Part shown: piece by piece, positions 45,155-53,326 of the stretch | Layout of the letters: every line of letters starts with the position of its first letter | How positions within the stretch are numbered: the stretch's first letter is position 1 | Origin: Planococcus ruber | GTDB taxonomy: Bacteria; Bacillota; Bacilli; Bacillales_A; Planococcaceae | Assembly (NCBI RefSeq): GCF_022819085.1 | Contig: NZ_JALHAG010000001.1 | Span: 1,463,942 to 1,527,941 of the forward strand | Direction of reading: 5' to 3' | DNA: 64,000 nt | The notes under the pieces: generated by a model | The model's input: the letters and a program-made list of their open reading frames with translations, nothing else | Databases searched by the model: none | Told to the model about the DNA's origin: nothing | Program-made: the position numbers and the translations under genes

Positions 45155-46139
45155 ACCGGTTATAGGCATTACAATGGGGGACGCGGCCGGAGTAGGGCCG
45201 GAAATTATTTTGAAAAGTTTCGAACACGATGTGGTATTTGAAACAAGCCGTTCATTTGTCATCGGAGACGCCGCTATTTTAGAGCGGGCCAAACAGTATA
45301 CAGGCAGTACGAAAACCATCAACCGCATCTCGCATCCTTCTGAAGCCGGATTTGAAAAAGGGGCGATTGACTGTCTGGACTTGAATTTATTGCCGATCGA
45401 TTTGCCGATTGGAGAAGTATCGGCTGCAGCGGGTGATGCCGCCTTTCAATATTTGGCAAAAGCGATCAGCTTAGCTAATGACCAGGAAATCGACGCAATC
45501 TGTACAGCTCCATTGAATAAAGAAGCGCTGCAAAAAGGCGGCCATCGCTATCCTGGGCATACAGAGATTTTAGCGGAATTGACAGGAACAAAAGACTATT
45601 CGATGATGCTATCCGCACCAAATCTAAAGGTGATTCATGTAACCACTCATGTAGGGATTATTGATGCGATTAAGATGATTAATCCGGAACGGGTGCTTCA
45701 TGTCATTCAATTGGCTCATGAAACACTGACAAAAGCGGGAATCGAAAACCCGAAAATTGCAGTTTGCGGAATTAACCCGCATGCGGGCGAAAATGGTTTG
45801 TTCGGCTACGGCGAAGAGGAAGAAAAGGTCATTCCGGCTATCGAAAAAGCGGTAGCCCAAGGCATCGATGTTCAAGGGCCGCTGCCAGCCGATACGTTGT
45901 TTTTCCGCACCGTGCGAGGCGATTTCGATATCGTGGTTGCCATGTATCATGACCAAGGCCATGCTCCTGTCAAAGTACTGGGGTTGGAAGCAGGAGTGAA
46001 TATTACAGTCGGCTTGCCGATTATTCGCACAAGCGTGGATCACGGCACAGCGTTTGATATTGCCGGTACAGGAATTGCGGATGAAAAGAGTTTAGTAGAA
46101 GCTTTGCGGCAAGCAGTAGAGCTTGCGCCAAAGAAATAA
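45141..46139 (+). CDS. pdxA2: PdxA2-type 4-phospho-D-threonate dehydrogenase
   Basis: A 332-residue NAD-dependent dehydrogenase of the PdxA family. Conserved parts are IGITMGDAAGVGPEIILKSF, ICTAPLNKEALQKGGHRYPGHTEILAELTG (metal His), VGIIDAIKMI, GINPHAGENGLFGYGEEEEKVI, GPLPADTLFF and VAMYHDQGHAPVKVLG. PdxA itself serves vitamin B6 synthesis, but beside a DUF1537 kinase the PdxA2 branch oxidises and decarboxylates 4-phospho-D-threonate to dihydroxyacetone phosphate. AAGGGAGCAGG lies ahead of the ATG inside the kinase gene. A terminator follows. Confidence 0.88.
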   Translation: MQTTKPVIGITMGDAAGVGPEIILKSFEHDVVFETSRSFVIGDAAILERAKQYTGSTKTINRISHPSEAGFEKGAIDCLDLNLLPIDLPIGEVSAAAGDAAFQYLAKAISLANDQEIDAICTAPLNKEALQKGGHRYPGHTEILAELTGTKDYSMMLSAPNLKVIHVTTHVGIIDAIKMINPERVLHVIQLAHETLTKAGIENPKIAVCGINPHAGENGLFGYGEEEEKVIPAIEKAVAQGIDVQGPLPADTLFFRTVRGDFDIVVAMYHDQGHAPVKVLGLEAGVNITVGLPIIRTSVDHGTAFDIAGTGIADEKSLVEALRQAVELAPKK

Positions 46140-46180
46140 ATAGCCTGTTCACAGGGTTCATGATGGATAACTTTATAATG

Positions 46181-46224
46181 AAAAAAACAAGGCTTCTGCT
46201 GTGGGCAGAGCCTTGTTTTTTTAT
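46181..46224. terminator. Bidirectional terminator between pdxA2 and the LCP gene
   Basis: AAAAAAACAAGGCT pairs with AGCCTTGTTTTTTT around an internal loop, between convergent genes. Confidence 0.9.
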
Positions 46225-47144
46225 TCTATCTCCAAATGTTCTTTTAAAAGATGCTGAACTCCAGTTAATTCCTGTTCATCCATCTGGTAGTACCAGATGC
46301 CGTCCATCATTTCGCCGCGGCCGCGGTCAAAACTGATCGATTCGATTGATTGGATGGCCGAACGGTAGTTGCTTTGGACATCCATCATTTCCGAGAAGCT
46401 CATATTGGTTTTGACATTGTCGCCTAAAGCATCCAGGATTTTAGAATAATTAAAGAGAGCATTAGCAGAAGCCGTTTTAGCTAATATGCTTTTCAAAACT
46501 TGCTTTTGCCGGTTCTGCCTTCCAAAGTCGCCGTCCGGATCTTCTTTTCTCATTCGCACATACTCCAAGGCATCTTCGCCGCTCAGCAAAATTTCCCCTT
46601 CGCTAAATCCATCGAAAGCAAATTCGTTTGTAACGGTAATGCCGCCCAGAACATCAATAATATCCTTAAACCCTTCCATATTGACCTGCATGACATAATC
46701 AATGGGAATATCGAGCAAATGCTCAATCGTTTCCAAAGACATTTCGGCTCCCCCGAAAGCAAAAGCATGATTTACTTTATCGTGCTTGCCAAAACCAACA
46801 ATTTCAGTGTAGGTATCTCTTGGAACGCTGATCATCTTAATGGACTGAGTAGAGGGGTTGACTGTCAGAACCACAATCGTATCTGATCTTCCTTTATCGT
46901 TTTCCCGCTCATCAACTCCCAGCAGCAAAATGGACAGGGGTTCTTTTTCTTCCAGAGCAACCTTTTCTGGGCGTTTCGCCGATACTTGCCGGGTCAGCGG
47001 TTCATGAATTTCCTCCAATGTACTCGTAGCTTTCGGGAATAGCGCAATGAACCCGAGAGACCCTGTAACAACGAGCAAAGCGAGAGCTATCAATAGCCAC
47101 TTAGTAAAAGTTTTCTTTTTGCGATTCGTAGGATATTGAGCCAT
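46221..47144 (-). CDS. LCP family (LytR-CpsA-Psr) glycopolymer ligase
   Basis: A 307-residue protein with a short basic cytoplasmic tail, one membrane span (WLLIALALLVVTGSLGFIALF) and an outside LCP domain. It attaches undecaprenyl-linked teichoic acid or capsule to peptidoglycan. Key parts are ILLLGVDERENDKGRSDTIVVLTVNPSTQSIKMISVPRDTYTEI (Asp and Arg pyrophosphate ligands), KVNHAFAFGG, VNMEGFKDIIDVLGGI and YVRMRKEDPDGDFGRQNRQKQVL. ATG 47144 is six bases after AAGGAGA; ATG 47150 is also possible. It is divergent from the response regulator/BY-kinase unit, which suggests a shared envelope-polymer role. Confidence 0.92.
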   Translation of the reverse strand: MAQYPTNRKKKTFTKWLLIALALLVVTGSLGFIALFPKATSTLEEIHEPLTRQVSAKRPEKVALEEKEPLSILLLGVDERENDKGRSDTIVVLTVNPSTQSIKMISVPRDTYTEIVGFGKHDKVNHAFAFGGAEMSLETIEHLLDIPIDYVMQVNMEGFKDIIDVLGGITVTNEFAFDGFSEGEILLSGEDALEYVRMRKEDPDGDFGRQNRQKQVLKSILAKTASANALFNYSKILDALGDNVKTNMSFSEMMDVQSNYRSAIQSIESISFDRGRGEMMDGIWYYQMDEQELTGVQHLLKEHLEIE

Positions 47145-47434
47145 TTTCATTCTCCTTTTAAAGAAATTTTAAGAAAGGAAGGAGGGGACGTTTAGACCAA
47201 ATGCATTCTTTTTCATAGCGTAAACCGGATTCGATATTAGGTCAATAGTTTTATTTGAATTTTCAGAAAAAATAATATACTTTTTTAATGATAAAAATGG
47301 TATGATTTTTGTACGAATACACCTACACTCGGTCCATATAATGGAATGTAAGTGATTCTAATATTTCTGAATATTTAATTAAATTTAAAGGTATCCATTA
47401 CCGGTCTGGCGGATTTCAGATAGGGGGAAATAGG
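47145..47434. other. Divergent promoter region between LCP and response regulator genes
   Basis: About 290 AT-rich bases. A perfect TATAAT (47337-47342) and TATGAT (47301-47306) are present, but neither has a convincing -35 box at normal distance, which would fit an activator-dependent promoter. I see no repeats or RNA element. Confidence 0.4.
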
Positions 47435-48133
47435 ATGATGAGCGCGACAGTCATGGTAATTCAAGAGGAAAAATGGGTGCGGGAGTTGATCCATGCTTTT
47501 TTGAAGACGAAAGGATACAAAGTCATCGAAGTAAATGAAGGCTCTGAGGTTATTGAACTGCTCAAAATAAGAGAACCGGATTTGATTTTGTTGGATGCTG
47601 AAATGCCTGGCATCAACAGTTTGGAAGTGTGTGCGAAAATCCGCTCCCGGTCAAGGCTGCCCATCCTTTTCATCAGTTACCGGAAAGAGCTATCTTTCAA
47701 AATACAAAGCCTGGATGCGGGCGGAGATGACTTTATTACAAAACCTTTCGATTTCAATGAACTTGAAGCAAGAATTCGTGCTGTACTAAGAAGAACCGGA
47801 TGGACGAAAGAAACGGACGATTTAGCGATGCTTCGGTTTGGTGATTTACATATCCATGCAGATGCACGGCAGGTGTATGTAGCCGGAAAGCCTATTCACT
47901 TGAATCACAAAGAGTTTCAGCTGCTTTTATTGCTGGCCAAGCAGCCCAATCGTGTGTGGACAGCCGAACAGCTATACAACCAAATATGGGGCTATTATTC
48001 TGCCGGAGAACTTCAAACAGTTAAGGTCCATATCAGCAATCTGAGAAGGAAAGTCGAAAAAGATCCGGCCAATCCAATCTATATCCGCACCATCCGAGGA
48101 TTCGGCTATAAATTTGCGCATAGCGCGAATTGA
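47435..48133 (+). CDS. OmpR/PhoB-family response regulator, orphan
   Basis: A 232-residue regulator. The receiver domain has the phospho-acceptor Asp in LILLDAEMPG, Ser for the usual Thr (FISYRK) and Lys in ITKPFD; the acidic pair is changed to Gln-Glu (VIQEEKW in place of VDDE), which may weaken Mg binding. The winged-helix domain (FQLLLLLAKQPNRVWTAEQLYNQIWGYYSAGELQTVKVHISNLRRKVE) is complete. No histidine kinase gene is adjacent. ATG 47435 follows GGGGG. It is followed by BY-kinase and CapK-like genes, so it may control the envelope polymer genes around it. Confidence 0.9.
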   Translation: MMSATVMVIQEEKWVRELIHAFLKTKGYKVIEVNEGSEVIELLKIREPDLILLDAEMPGINSLEVCAKIRSRSRLPILFISYRKELSFKIQSLDAGGDDFITKPFDFNELEARIRAVLRRTGWTKETDDLAMLRFGDLHIHADARQVYVAGKPIHLNHKEFQLLLLLAKQPNRVWTAEQLYNQIWGYYSAGELQTVKVHISNLRRKVEKDPANPIYIRTIRGFGYKFAHSAN

Positions 48134-48232
48134 ATTCAATGGCATACAGCCCAGCAAACAATGTTCGCCAAGATAAACCTGCCCTATCGAAAGGAGAGGG
48201 GAAATCTTGCAGCACGGAGGAGTTGGAACCCG

Positions 48233-48931
48233 ATGGGGATTCAAAAGAAAACAAAGCATGCAGGCGAAAGAAAGCGCTTCGACATACCCAAAACGAATTC
48301 GCTCGCTGCAGAACAATATAGAAGCATCCGCACAAACTTGAATTTTACAATGCCAGATTCGAATGTAAGAACCATTCTCTTCACTTCAGCAACTAACGGG
48401 GAAGGGAAGACGACCACCGCTTTAAATATAGCCATCGTCTACGCAGAATCAGGCAAAAAAGTGCTGCTTGTGGATGGCAACATGCGGAGGCCGGCCCTGC
48501 ATCATTTTTTCGACATTTCAAGCCGCAACGGCTTTTCGAGTTTGCTGATGAAAAAAGGCGAACTTTTGGATACGGTCAAGCGAACGGGCATAGTCGGCTT
48601 GGAAGTGCTTCCTTGCGGCCATGTTCCATCCAATCCGGCGGAACTGTTAGGAGCCGCCGCTTTGGAACAATTGATGGCTGAAATGAAAAAGTATTACGAT
48701 ATAGTCATTTTTGATTCGGCTCCGGTTTTAACCATTGCAGATTCGAAAATTTTAGCCAATAAATGCGACGGTACAGTTTTAGTAGCGAGCAGCGGAAAAT
48801 CCGATAAACAGCAAATAGTAAAAGCAAAGGAAGCATTGCTAGCCGCAAAAGCCACTATATTAGGGGTCATTTTAAATAAACACGAAGTTGGAAAAAGCCG
48901 GAATTATTATGAGGGCTATCATTCGGACTAA
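48233..48931 (+). CDS. CpsD/CapB-type tyrosine kinase (BY-kinase)
   Basis: A 232-residue cytoplasmic BY-kinase. Walker A is TSATNGEGKTTTALNIA, Walker A' is VLLVDGNMRRPALHHFF (Asn where Asp is common) and Walker B is YDIVIFDSAPVLTIAD. The C-terminus NYYEGYHSD is a short tyrosine cluster for autophosphorylation. Such kinases need a membrane activator (CpsC/CapA type), not present in this window. ATG 48233 has GGAGG 12 bases upstream, a long gap; a stronger site at 48191 points to TTG 48207 in another frame. It precedes a CapK-like gene and probably tunes capsule polymerisation or export. Confidence 0.88.
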   Translation: MGIQKKTKHAGERKRFDIPKTNSLAAEQYRSIRTNLNFTMPDSNVRTILFTSATNGEGKTTTALNIAIVYAESGKKVLLVDGNMRRPALHHFFDISSRNGFSSLLMKKGELLDTVKRTGIVGLEVLPCGHVPSNPAELLGAAALEQLMAEMKKYYDIVIFDSAPVLTIADSKILANKCDGTVLVASSGKSDKQQIVKAKEALLAAKATILGVILNKHEVGKSRNYYEGYHSD

Positions 48932-48944
48932 GGAGGAAGCAGCA

Positions 48945-50303
48945 TTGCGAAATTTCTCATCGATGCTCTATAAGCATCTGCCGATATACTTCCAAAACCT
49001 TTATGTGCGCTTCGAAAACAAAAAGGTGAAAAAAGAGCGGTATGGTGAAATCTATGCCGAGTTGCTGCGGGAGCTTGCATCAAAAAGAGCGGATGAATTT
49101 GGAGAAGCAGTCCAGTGGAAGGAAATTCACAAATTGCTGAAGCATTCAATCGAGCATAGCCCATTTTATCGGAAGTTTTATGAAGGCATAGATGTAGAAG
49201 CGCTCAAAGGTCTTTCTGACTTGCCGAAGCTTCCCGTAGTAGAAAGAGAAGCCATCCATCAAAATATTCAGATGATGCATGCAGCGGATGATTCAGCAGC
49301 GGCTATAGCCCATGAAATTGACCGGGAAGGGATCCCGCTTAAGTTTTTGCTTACAAAGGGAGATATCCAAAAGCGCAATGCCTTTATGGATTTCTTTAAA
49401 CAGCAGGACGGCGCTGACTCTAAAGGACTGAAACAAGCGATTTTCACTTCGAGAAAAATCGTGCCGGAAGCTCAGGAAAAGAAAATCTATTGGAGGGATA
49501 ACCGTCCAGAGAAGATACGGTTGTATTCAAACTACTATTGCACGAATGGCAATTCGGAAGTGTACATTCGAAACTTGAACGATTTCAAGCCGGCACTTAT
49601 CATCGGGACTGCTCCCATCCTATACAAGCTGGCTGCCTTTTTGAACGAAGCGCAGGAGAAGCTGGCTTCCCCGCCGCAAGCGCTCTTTTTGCAAGGGGGA
49701 CTAATGGATGCTGCTCAAAGAACAGAAATCGAAAAAGCTTTTGGCTGTCCGGTGAGAAATTTGTTTCTTCCGTCTTATGAATTTCCGGTCATGTCCGAAT
49801 GCGAGGCAGGGAAATTCCACGTCCATCCTAAAGCCGGCATTATTGAACTGGCTGAAGATGGAGAAATGATTGTGACGAATTTTATGAGCTATGGGACGCC
49901 GATTATAAGATGCAGAACAGGGGAATATGCAGAAGTGAAGGATGCGGAGTCTCCTTGTGCCTGTGGATCTACCCAACCTGTTATTAAAAGCCGCAAAGAT
50001 CCTGATTCCAGCCGTTTGCGTACAGCAGATAACGCCAAAGTAGACATTCCGCAATTGGATGAAACCGGCCATGAGTTATCCGACGGCATAAAGAAAATCC
50101 ATTTTTTCCAACACAAAAAAGAAGCGATTGAAGTGTTTGTCGAAGCTGGAGAGTCCTATACAAATGAATTGACTGAAACGATTCACCAAAATTTACAGTC
50201 CGCATTCAGCCAGGATACGAAATTTAATATCCGGGTGGTTGAAGAAATGCCACGAAGCCTTAAAGATGATTTTCAATTAGTCATTAACAAATTGGCCAAA
50301 TAG
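48945..50303 (+). CDS. CapK/PaaK-like AMP-ligase family protein
   Basis: A 452-residue protein of the phenylacetate-CoA ligase/CapK group. IEHSPFYRKFYEG and LSDLPKLPVVEREAIHQN are the typical N-terminal region; GTAPILYKLAAFLNEAQEKL, FGCPVRNLFLPSYEF and MIVTNFMSYGTPIIRCRTGEYAEV are the adenylate-forming core, and CACGSTQPVIKSRKD a Cys-bearing segment. CapK members sit in capsule loci, with unknown acyl substrates. TTG 48945 is seven bases after AAGGAGG and 13 bases beyond the kinase stop. The classical STGTSG loop is weak (STNYYCTNGN-like), so activity is uncertain. Confidence 0.8.
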   Translation: MRNFSSMLYKHLPIYFQNLYVRFENKKVKKERYGEIYAELLRELASKRADEFGEAVQWKEIHKLLKHSIEHSPFYRKFYEGIDVEALKGLSDLPKLPVVEREAIHQNIQMMHAADDSAAAIAHEIDREGIPLKFLLTKGDIQKRNAFMDFFKQQDGADSKGLKQAIFTSRKIVPEAQEKKIYWRDNRPEKIRLYSNYYCTNGNSEVYIRNLNDFKPALIIGTAPILYKLAAFLNEAQEKLASPPQALFLQGGLMDAAQRTEIEKAFGCPVRNLFLPSYEFPVMSECEAGKFHVHPKAGIIELAEDGEMIVTNFMSYGTPIIRCRTGEYAEVKDAESPCACGSTQPVIKSRKDPDSSRLRTADNAKVDIPQLDETGHELSDGIKKIHFFQHKKEAIEVFVEAGESYTNELTETIHQNLQSAFSQDTKFNIRVVEEMPRSLKDDFQLVINKLAK

Positions 50304-50319
50304 CGTGATAGTAAAACTG

Positions 50320-50348
50320 GGAACAGGGAGAAATCCCTGTTCTTTTTT
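50320..50348 (+). terminator. Terminator after the CapK-like gene
   Basis: GAACAGGGA pairs with TCCCTGTTC around a four-base loop, followed by TTTTTT. Confidence 0.93.
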
Positions 50349-50440
50349 CGTGGAGTGCCTTAGAAGCCTGTTCATTCCCTCTAATGCTTTGAAAATGTTA
50401 CGATAGGAAAGACTAGTTAGAGGTAAGGAGAAGAAGGATT

Positions 50441-51583
50441 ATGGTTAAAAATGTTAAGAAAGCATCTTTTCTCCGCCTGATTCCAGGATTATTGCTTTGT
50501 TTTATCGTCATGATGGCGGGGATCATCGGTGCAGATTGGATTGGCGCTGCATTGCGCGCTGCAGCAATTTTGCCGGAGGGCGGCGCTAGCCCAATATCAG
50601 GGATTTTTGTAGCCATCGTGCTTGGAATCCTGATCCGCAATACAATCGGTTTGCCGGATGCATTTGCTAAAGGCATCAGTTTTGCCCTTAAATATGCATT
50701 GCGCGCGGGAATTATTTTGCTCGGACTGCGCCTGAGCATGACAGAAGCGTTAAAATTAGGAGCTTGGGGATTGCCGCTCATCGTGGCATGTATTTCAGTC
50801 GGACTTTTTGTAACCTTATTTTTTACCGCGAAAATGAATCAATCCAAGCGATTAGGGACGTTGATTGCGACAGGCACCGGCATTTGCGGTGTTACCGCCA
50901 TTATGGCGACAGCACCTGTTATTAAAGCAAAGGAAAATGAAATATCCTATGCAGTTGCCAATATTACGATTTTCGGTTTGCTCGGCATGCTGTTTTATCC
51001 ATACCTGGCCAATGCTTTTTTCGCTGATGAGCCGATAAAAGCGGGGTTATTCCTGGGTACGGCCATCCATGATACAGCGCAAGTTACAGGGGCAGCGTTA
51101 ATCTACGATCAATTGTACAATTCGTCGACAGTAGTCGATGTCGCAACGATCACGAAACTTACCCGCAATGTGTTCATCATCGCGGTCATCCCGTTTGTCT
51201 CATTCTTGTTCTACCGGAACAATCGGGAAAATGGGCAGGCAGCTCAATTGCCGAAATGGTATAAATTATTCCCATTATTTATTTTAGGGTTTCTATTGCT
51301 GTCGTTGCTGCGGACAATTGGCGACTCTACCGTTGCTTCTTCCGGTTTGGCTTTTGGCCTATTTGATCCGGCGGCGTGGGAAGGCTTTTATAGTTTCTGG
51401 AGTTCTTTTGGCTCCACATACATGCTCGGGCTTGCAATGGCAGCCGTCGGGCTAGGCACGAACTTGAAAGTCTTCAAAGGCATGGGCATCAAGCCGTTCT
51501 ATATCGGGTTTATCGCAGCGATTTCCGTCGGCATGGTCAGCTTATTGCTGATCTCTTTATTCGGCGGATTCATATCGGTGTAA
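50441..51583 (+). CDS. YeiH family putative sulfate exporter (UPF0324)
   Basis: A 380-residue membrane protein with about ten spans. GIFVAIVLGILIRNTIGLPDAFAKGISFALKYALRAGIILLGLRLS, the conserved TGTGICGVTAIMATAPVIKAKENEISYAVANITIFG, LGTAIHDTAQVTGAA and the final MLGLAMAAVGLGTNLKVFKGMGIKPFYIGF match the YeiH/UPF0324 family. Export of sulfate or related anions after sulfonate breakdown has been proposed. AAGGAGAAG precedes the ATG. It stands between an envelope unit and a small hypothetical gene, with a terminator after it. Confidence 0.9.
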   Translation: MVKNVKKASFLRLIPGLLLCFIVMMAGIIGADWIGAALRAAAILPEGGASPISGIFVAIVLGILIRNTIGLPDAFAKGISFALKYALRAGIILLGLRLSMTEALKLGAWGLPLIVACISVGLFVTLFFTAKMNQSKRLGTLIATGTGICGVTAIMATAPVIKAKENEISYAVANITIFGLLGMLFYPYLANAFFADEPIKAGLFLGTAIHDTAQVTGAALIYDQLYNSSTVVDVATITKLTRNVFIIAVIPFVSFLFYRNNRENGQAAQLPKWYKLFPLFILGFLLLSLLRTIGDSTVASSGLAFGLFDPAAWEGFYSFWSSFGSTYMLGLAMAAVGLGTNLKVFKGMGIKPFYIGFIAAISVGMVSLLLISLFGGFISV

Positions 51584-51592
51584 ATGAAAAAA

Positions 51593-51620
51593 AGACCAGT
51601 GGCCATCGCCGCTGGTTTTT
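51593..51620 (+). terminator. Terminator after yeiH
   Basis: ACCAGTGGC pairs with GCCGCTGGT (one T-G pair) around CATC, followed by TTTT. Confidence 0.8.
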
Positions 51621-51728
51621 GGGTTGGATGGAAAGCCGACAGATTGGGAAGCCAAATCTGCAGGCATACGTTTTTGGAAGAAAGGCTAAGGGTATGGAAT
51701 GGCAAAGGACTGAAGGAGAGTGGACGGA

Positions 51729-52058
51729 ATGGAAGTTGTAGCGAAAAGAGACTTGTTGAAAGACCGGTATGGCAATTATTATTTCGTTTCCTATGCAGGC
51801 AAAGATTCATTAACGCTCATCAATGCAGCCTTGTACTACGCATTTAAGGAAATTATGAGTGAAGAACTTGTCGAAAGAGTGAAAGCGCAATATCCAAATG
51901 ATGTCGCTTGCGGCAAATATTTTGCGGATCTGGTAAAAACCCATATCGAAAAAATTGAAAAAGGTGAAATTCCCGGAAACATCTATGATATTGAAGAAGT
52001 GAAAGGCAAATTCGATTTGCATATGAAGCCGATTTATGATGAATCCTTTCATTTGTGA
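51729..52058 (+). CDS. Small hypothetical protein
   Basis: A 109-residue soluble protein, MEVVAKRDLLKDRYGNYYFVSYAGKDSLTLINAALYYAFKEIM and then a charged helical half ending FDLHMKPIYDESFHL. AAGGAGAG lies upstream of ATG 51729 and a terminator follows the stop, so it looks like a real single gene. I do not recognise a family; no motif, signal peptide or membrane span is visible. Confidence 0.7.
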   Translation: MEVVAKRDLLKDRYGNYYFVSYAGKDSLTLINAALYYAFKEIMSEELVERVKAQYPNDVACGKYFADLVKTHIEKIEKGEIPGNIYDIEEVKGKFDLHMKPIYDESFHL

Positions 52059-52064
52059 AAATGG

Positions 52065-52100
52065 CCCAGTACGAAGCTCCATTGCTTCTGCTGGGTTTTT
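52065..52100 (+). terminator. Terminator after the small hypothetical gene
   Basis: CCCAG/CTGGG and GAAGC/GCTTC pair in one hairpin, followed by TTTTT. Confidence 0.8.
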
Positions 52101-52253
52101 CTAATGGGCAGAAAAAGATGCAGAAACCGTAAACTGAAAGATCAATTTATCAATAAGCCGCTTTATATTCGGAAATACTAGAAGCAATTAGTGCTTAAGA
52201 ATGGAAAATAGTGTATTCTATTATTCGAATATATCGGAAAAGGGTTGATGGAC

Positions 52254-53240
52254 ATGAATCATACAGTCACTGCAAAAGACGTTGCCAAACTAGCAGGAGT
52301 TTCCCAATCTTCTGTATCCCGCGTCTATTTTGAGGGAGCAAAAGTGTCGGAAAAAACACGGTTAAAAGTATTGGCGGCTGCTAAACAATTGGGTTACCGG
52401 CCCAATGAATTTGCCCGAAGCTTAATCACCAACCGGACCCGGATTATCGGACTGGTAATGAAAGGCGTGGACAATCCTTTTTACCCGCAGGTATTGACCC
52501 GGTTTACAGCAGCGTTCAAGGCATTGGGGTTTAGTGTATTATTCGTTCATACCAACAATGAAGAATTGGAAGCAGAAGATATTGAAATACTATTAAATTA
52601 CAACGTAGCAGGCGTTATTATCACCGATGCGACAATGTCATTAAATGTAGCAAATGAATTTAAAGAAAATAAAATTCCGCTTGTCTTTTTTAACCGTAAA
52701 TTGCAGACCGATGATTTCTATTCCGTCAGCTGCAACAACTTGGATGCAGGACGTAAAGTAGCAATGTACTTGTTAGAAAAAGGGGTAACTGACATGGTAT
52801 ATATCAGCGGCAATGAAGATACTTCGACAAGCCGTGAGCGGCAAAGAGGTTTTTTTGAAGTGCTTGAAAGCCGACAGATTCCTTATACAAAATATGCTTC
52901 TAATTATACGTATGAAGGAGGCTACCAAACAGCTCTTAAAGCAATCCGATCGGGACATGTACCGGCAGCTTTTTTTGTAGCCAATGACATTATGGCACTT
53001 GGAACAGTAGATGCTTTGAAACAACAAGGGGTGAAAATTCCTGAAGAGACGAAAGTTATCGGATTTGATGATATTGAAATGGCTGATTGGCCTTCATATC
53101 AACTGACAACTTGGCGGCAGCCTGTAGAGAAAATGATTCATTTTACAACTTCATACTTAATGGATGAAATTGCTGCATATACAGGGAAATCAGGAAAAGT
53201 AGAAGTGGATGGAGCCTTAATTGAACGACTGACAACTTAG
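52254..53240 (+). CDS. LacI-family transcription regulator
   Basis: A 328-residue regulator. The LacI helix-turn-helix and hinge are at the N-terminus: VTAKDVAKLAGVSQSSVSRVYFEGAKVSEKTRLKVLAAAKQLGYRPNEFARSL. The periplasmic-binding-like ligand domain follows (RIIGLVMKGVDNPFYPQVLTRF, FVANDIMALGTVDALKQQGVKIPEETKVIGFDDIEMADW). ATG 52254 is nine bases after AAAAGGG; ATG 52248 is too close. It stands directly before the HisD-like operon, and a perfect 18-bp palindrome with central CG lies just after that operon's promoter, which marks it as the local repressor. The inducer is unknown. Confidence 0.94.
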   Translation: MNHTVTAKDVAKLAGVSQSSVSRVYFEGAKVSEKTRLKVLAAAKQLGYRPNEFARSLITNRTRIIGLVMKGVDNPFYPQVLTRFTAAFKALGFSVLFVHTNNEELEAEDIEILLNYNVAGVIITDATMSLNVANEFKENKIPLVFFNRKLQTDDFYSVSCNNLDAGRKVAMYLLEKGVTDMVYISGNEDTSTSRERQRGFFEVLESRQIPYTKYASNYTYEGGYQTALKAIRSGHVPAAFFVANDIMALGTVDALKQQGVKIPEETKVIGFDDIEMADWPSYQLTTWRQPVEKMIHFTTSYLMDEIAAYTGKSGKVEVDGALIERLTT

Positions 53241-53247
53241 AAAAATG

Positions 53248-53310
53248 TTGACTTTTATAAATAATTGAAATATTCTTCTAGGTAGAGTGAAATTTGCATA
53301 CGTATGCAAA
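53248..53310 (+). promoter_or_regulatory. Promoter and LacI-type operator of the HisD-like operon
   Basis: TTGACT (53248-53253), a 17-base spacer and TATTCT (53271-53276) form a strong SigA promoter. TTTGCATACGTATGCAAA at 53293-53310 is a perfect 18-bp palindrome with the central CG step typical of LacI-family operators, lying about ten bases past the predicted transcription start. Confidence 0.9.
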
Positions 53311-53326
53311 AAATGGAGGGATTCAA

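Noticed and set aside
45141..46139. Vitamin B6 biosynthesis PdxA.
   Set aside because: Bacillales generally make B6 through PdxS/PdxT, and the neighbouring DUF1537 kinase supports the PdxA2 role.
51584..51847. An 87-codon frame directly after yeiH.
   Set aside because: It runs through a terminator and overlaps the better-supported small gene at 51729.
52222..52231. TATTCGAATA palindrome upstream of the LacI gene as an autoregulatory operator.
   Set aside because: Short, AT-rich and unlike the strong TGCATACGTATGCA operator; could be chance.
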